A stretch of 40,179 nucleotides of DNA. Source: OFTM382 sp964448185 (lineage in GTDB: Bacteria > Planctomycetota > Phycisphaerae > Phycisphaerales > UBA1924). The stretch lies in NCBI GenBank assembly GCA_964448185.1, contig CAYUVO010000016.1, positions 1 through 40,179 of the forward strand. The letters are read 5' to 3'. A model generated the notes under the pieces. The model worked only from the letters and a program-made list of their open reading frames with translations. It was not told the origin of the DNA and searched no databases. The first letter of the stretch is position 1. Every line of letters begins with the position of its first letter. The position numbers and the translations under genes were made by a program. Below, piece by piece: positions 37,273-40,179 of this stretch.

Positions 37273-38393
37273 GCCCCCCCCCCCCTCAACCCCACTCCCC
37301 CAACCCCCAACCGATCCACCGTGGATCGCGGCGGGGCCGAGAGCGCAAGCTCGCGGTCAGGCACGGGCAGCAGAGTCGCCATGAACGCGATCATCGCCGC
37401 GTTGTCGGTGCAGTACGCCATCGGCGGGAGCATCGCGGGAAGGTGGTAGTCGTTCGCCACACACTCGATCGTTTCGCGGACCGCAGCATTTGCGATCACT
37501 CCGCCACCCGCGAGCAGTGCGCGTGGCGGCTGGTCGCGTCGCTCTTGCCATTGGTCCAACGCCCGGCGGAGCTTGAGATCCAGCGCGGCGCACGCGACCC
37601 GCTGAAAGCTCGCAGCGATATCGGCTTTGTGCTGATCGCTCAGCGCGGTGTGATCCCGCTCGAACACGCCGCCACGTTTGGGGATGCCACGCACCTCGTA
37701 GAGCACAGCGGTTTTGAGCCCGCTAAACGAGAGGTCGAGTGAATCCTTGGCGAGCCGCGCGATGGGGAACCGGTGGGCTTTGGGGTCGCCCTGTTGTGCA
37801 AGTTGTTCGAGCAGCGGCCCGCCGGGATGAGCGAGCCCGAGGAGTGTCGCTGCCTTGTCGAACGCTTCACCGAGTGCGTCGTCGATGGTCGCACCCAGCG
37901 TGCGCACATCGTCGGGTGCTCGCACGTCGTAGATCGCGGTATGCCCGCCCGACACCGCGAGCCCCAGAGCCGGGAGTGTTTGGGCGAGGTCTGCACCGTG
38001 TTCGATCATGGGAGCGAACACATGCGCATGGACATGGTTCACGCCCACGACCGGCACGCCCAGCGACCACGCGATGGCTTTGGCAGCACTCACTCCTACG
38101 AGCAGCGAGCCGATGAGCCCGGGTCGATCCGCGACCGCGACCATCGAGACCTGACTCAACTCGATGCCCGCTTGATCCATCGCAGCACGCAGCGTCGGGA
38201 TCATCCGCTCGACGTGCGCGCGGCTTGCGATCTCGGGGACGACTCCCGCATACTGCGCGTGGAGCTCGTGCTGCGTGGCGATCGCGCTGGCAAGCACCTT
38301 GCCCGATGCATCAATCACGGCGCACGCGGTTTCGTCGCATGTTGTTTCGATGCCCAGGACCAAGCCTTGCAACTGGGAACGCGGAAGAGTCAC
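37269..38393 (-). CDS. tsaD: tRNA N6-adenosine threonylcarbamoyltransferase
   Basis: A 374-residue TsaD (Gcp/Kae1/YgjD) that transfers threonylcarbamoyl to A37 of ANN-decoding tRNAs. VLGIETTCDETACAVID at the start, the metal-binding NHVHAH (His120, His124) and CTDNAAMIAFMA near the end are diagnostic. The conserved domain ends near LSAPP; the last ~18 residues (RLGVGGVGLRGGGA) come from a G-rich tract and are unlike the family. The start is GTG (38391-38393), overlapping the upstream S41 stop by 4 nt. The stop overlaps the downstream RF-like start by 4 nt. The partners TsaB, TsaC and TsaE are not in the window. Confidence 0.96.
   Translation of the reverse strand: MTLPRSQLQGLVLGIETTCDETACAVIDASGKVLASAIATQHELHAQYAGVVPEIASRAHVERMIPTLRAAMDQAGIELSQVSMVAVADRPGLIGSLLVGVSAAKAIAWSLGVPVVGVNHVHAHVFAPMIEHGADLAQTLPALGLAVSGGHTAIYDVRAPDDVRTLGATIDDALGEAFDKAATLLGLAHPGGPLLEQLAQQGDPKAHRFPIARLAKDSLDLSFSGLKTAVLYEVRGIPKRGGVFERDHTALSDQHKADIAASFQRVACAALDLKLRRALDQWQERRDQPPRALLAGGGVIANAAVRETIECVANDYHLPAMLPPMAYCTDNAAMIAFMATLLPVPDRELALSAPPRSTVDRLGVGGVGLRGGGA
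37274..37285 (-). repeat. Homopolymer of 12 G (coding strand) at the tsaD/RF-like junction
   Basis: Twelve identical bases (C on the plus strand) cover the last codons of tsaD. Only one base separates the tract from the ATG of the RF-like gene. Its length decides whether tsaD stops, reads into the other frame, or fuses to the next gene. Confidence 0.9.
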
Positions 38394-40030
38394 TCGGGTT
38401 CGTCGATCTTCTCGACGCCCGCATCGATCAGCCAGCGTTCGAGAGCCTCCTGATTGATGCGGAGAGTCACGACATGCTCGCCTTGGGCGTCGGTGACTTC
38501 GAGCGTGCCGCCCGCGACCTTGCGTTCGTCGTCCCAGAGATCAAACTCGGCCGCTTCGAGATCATCGGGGGCGCCCTGTTCGAGGCTTTTGATACGTCGC
38601 GAGAGGCGTATGAGTTCTCGTTGGAGGCGTTCGCGGGTGCGCTCGGCGCTGCGAAGTTCGTCGATCGCCAGTTCGAGCGAAGATTCCTCGACGTCGCTGT
38701 GGGGAGTCCACTCGCCCGATTCAATACGGCCCTTGATCGCTTCGAGCGCCACGTTGAGCTGTTCGTCGTGGATGGCTTCGGGCGTGTCCGACAAGCTGTC
38801 GATCACATCGGCCTGCTGACGACCCAGCAGAATCTCGGCGGCCTGCTCGTCATCAATTGGAACATAGAACCCGGGCGTCGGGTCAACGCCCCACGTCGTG
38901 GACTCGTCGTGACGTTGGAGGCTTCGCCCGCTGGGCAGGTAGTAGAGCTGCTCGGTGATTTTGAGCTGGGCACCGTTGCCGTGGGGGAGCTGGATCACGC
39001 TCTGAACGCTTCCTTTGCCGACGCTGCGAGCGCCGACGACCACCGCTCGATCAAGATCTTGCAGAGCCCCCGCGAAGATCTCGCTGGCTGAGGCGCTCTG
39101 CTGATTGACGAGCACGACGACCGGGAAGTTGGGCAGCGTGGTCCCGCCGGTGGAGTTGAACACTTCTTCGCTGCCGTCGCGGCTTCGGATCGAAACCACC
39201 GTCGAATCCTCGACAAACCGATCGACCATATGGACCGCTTGTTGCAGCACTCCGCCCGGGTTCCAGCGCAGGTCTATTACCAAGCCGCGCAGCTCGCCTT
39301 CATCGGCACCAAGATCACTTAACGCCTGATCGAAATACTCGCCCACATTGGGCGTGAACTGCGTGACCCAGATGTACCCGATGCGTTCATCGGGGTCGAT
39401 CATAAAGTCCCAGTGGCTGTCGTCCCCGACGCGGCGAGCGCCCTTGACGGGCACTGTCTTGATGGTCTTGCGAGTGATCTCGATGGGGAGCTGCTCGCCG
39501 TCGCGATCGACGGTGATGGTAACCTTGGTTCCTTCTTCACCAGTAAGCCGATCGACCGCGTCCTGGGTGCTGAGGTCTTCTGTGGATTCGCTGTTGATCT
39601 CGATGATCCGGTCGTCCGCGCGGACCCCAGCGCGCAGCGCGGGCGAGCCATCGAGCGGGGTGATGATGGTCAGCCAGTCGTTGCGCATCCCGATGAGGGC
39701 TCCGATGCCGACGTATTCACCCGTGAGCCCTTTGCGGAACTCCTGCGTGTCCTTGGGCGGGATGTACACGGTGTACGGATCGTTGAGCACTTCGAGCATG
39801 CCGTTGATCGCAGCGGTCTGGAGGGCTTGCTCGTCCACGTCGCGGACGAACCGTTCGGTGACCAGATACTTGACGTCCACGAGGGGGTCGAAGAACTTGT
39901 AATCGTCGGTTTGTCGGGCGATGGCGATGGTCGAGCCGAGGACTGCGACGCTCAGGGTGCCGAGCAGGGTCGTGTTCAAGATGATTCTCCAGGGCTTTGA
40001 GCTAGAGTGGTGTGCTTTGATGGGTCTCAT
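38390..40030 (-). CDS. Carboxy-terminal processing protease, S41 family, with PDZ domain
   Basis: A 546-residue membrane-anchored or exported serine protease. A hydrophobic segment (about 15-38) near the N-terminus anchors or exports it. A PDZ domain (about 103-187) includes GVRADDRIIEIN. The protease domain has WVTQFTPNVGEYFDQAL, then VIDLRWNPGG, then the Ser nucleophile in QSASASE (Ser314) and the Lys in SVGKGSVQ (Lys339), the usual 25-residue spacing. The C-terminus has a predicted coiled coil (about 450-495) and a small beta domain. The ATG at 40030 is preferred, with GGGAGG and GAGAG upstream; ATGs at 40054 and 40063 are alternatives. The stop overlaps the tsaD GTG by 4 nt. Confidence 0.94.
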   Translation of the reverse strand: MRPIKAHHSSSKPWRIILNTTLLGTLSVAVLGSTIAIARQTDDYKFFDPLVDVKYLVTERFVRDVDEQALQTAAINGMLEVLNDPYTVYIPPKDTQEFRKGLTGEYVGIGALIGMRNDWLTIITPLDGSPALRAGVRADDRIIEINSESTEDLSTQDAVDRLTGEEGTKVTITVDRDGEQLPIEITRKTIKTVPVKGARRVGDDSHWDFMIDPDERIGYIWVTQFTPNVGEYFDQALSDLGADEGELRGLVIDLRWNPGGVLQQAVHMVDRFVEDSTVVSIRSRDGSEEVFNSTGGTTLPNFPVVVLVNQQSASASEIFAGALQDLDRAVVVGARSVGKGSVQSVIQLPHGNGAQLKITEQLYYLPSGRSLQRHDESTTWGVDPTPGFYVPIDDEQAAEILLGRQQADVIDSLSDTPEAIHDEQLNVALEAIKGRIESGEWTPHSDVEESSLELAIDELRSAERTRERLQRELIRLSRRIKSLEQGAPDDLEAAEFDLWDDERKVAGGTLEVTDAQGEHVVTLRINQEALERWLIDAGVEKIDEPE

Positions 40031-40158
40031 GATCTCTCGGCCTCCCGCGGGCATTGTCTTCATGCGAACGTCCGAACTGCAGCGATTGTTCTATCCCTGT
40101 GCTCAGGAACCGTTCTGTGATGATACTCGCTGATCCTGATGGCTGATCTCTGTGTGTA

Positions 40159-40171
40159 CGCTCATTGAGCG
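40159..40171. promoter_or_regulatory. Short palindrome near the right edge
   Basis: CGCTCA-T-TGAGCG is a perfect 6-bp inverted repeat around one base, about 130 nt upstream of the S41 protease start. It could be an operator, but such short palindromes also occur by chance. The rest of 40064-40179 shows no gene. Confidence 0.2.
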
Positions 40172-40179
40172 CTAAAGTT

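Overview
The window is high-GC DNA from a planctomycete-like bacterium, most probably of the Phycisphaerae/Phycisphaerales type. This rests on protein hallmarks, not on rRNA, because no rRNA or tRNA gene was seen. The hallmarks are an N-terminal LEPR-xLLS motif on a giant beta-helix protein, a PEP-CTERM-like sorting tail, dockerin-like repeats of the form CPGDIAD-DFG-ADG-GFGDFL, and a prepilin-type protein with a C-terminal H...DG motif.

Layout. 1-1663 (-): a secreted LamG-like/dockerin protein that runs off the left edge. 1893-4146 (+): a prepilin-like protein and a secretin-N-domain-like exported protein, ending in a clear terminator. 4256-7252 (-): glycine decarboxylase GcvP. 7459-9333 (+): an exported M28-like peptidase with a PDZ domain whose zinc site looks degraded. 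9353-12470 (-): a lipoprotein, NadB and a DinB-like protein with a Cys/Gly-rich tail. 12546-12950 (+): a hotdog acyl-CoA thioesterase. 13078-18709 (-): a PEP-CTERM protein and the 1590-residue beta-helix protein. 18946-24755 (-): a complete SUF Fe-S assembly operon, sufB-C-D-S-E-T. 24901-30286 (-): a TetR regulator, a membrane fusion protein and an RND pump in an overlapping operon. 30538-33315 (+): MutS. 33316-33792 (-): a membrane/zinc-ribbon protein. 33885-34976 (+): an aldo/keto reductase. 35403-36596 (+): an exported protein with two tandem dockerin-like repeats. 36712-40030 (-): an S41 protease, TsaD and a GGQ release-factor-like protein in an overlapping operon.

How it fits together. 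Most of the window is core metabolism and maintenance (glycine cleavage, NAD synthesis, Fe-S assembly, mismatch repair, t6A tRNA modification), interleaved with envelope and secreted proteins. Six junctions use 4-nt ATGA/GTGA overlaps, so translational coupling is common. Almost every predicted signal-peptidase-I protein would be cut as AxA|Q, leaving glutamine as the first mature residue.

I see no CRISPR array, insertion sequence, integrase or complete novel defence system. The observations most worth testing are a 12-G homopolymer exactly at the tsaD/release-factor-like junction, where a +1 slip would fuse the two proteins in frame; the M28-like protein lacking metal ligands; the Cys/Gly-rich tail on the DinB-like protein; and an 8-bp inverted repeat upstream of sufB.
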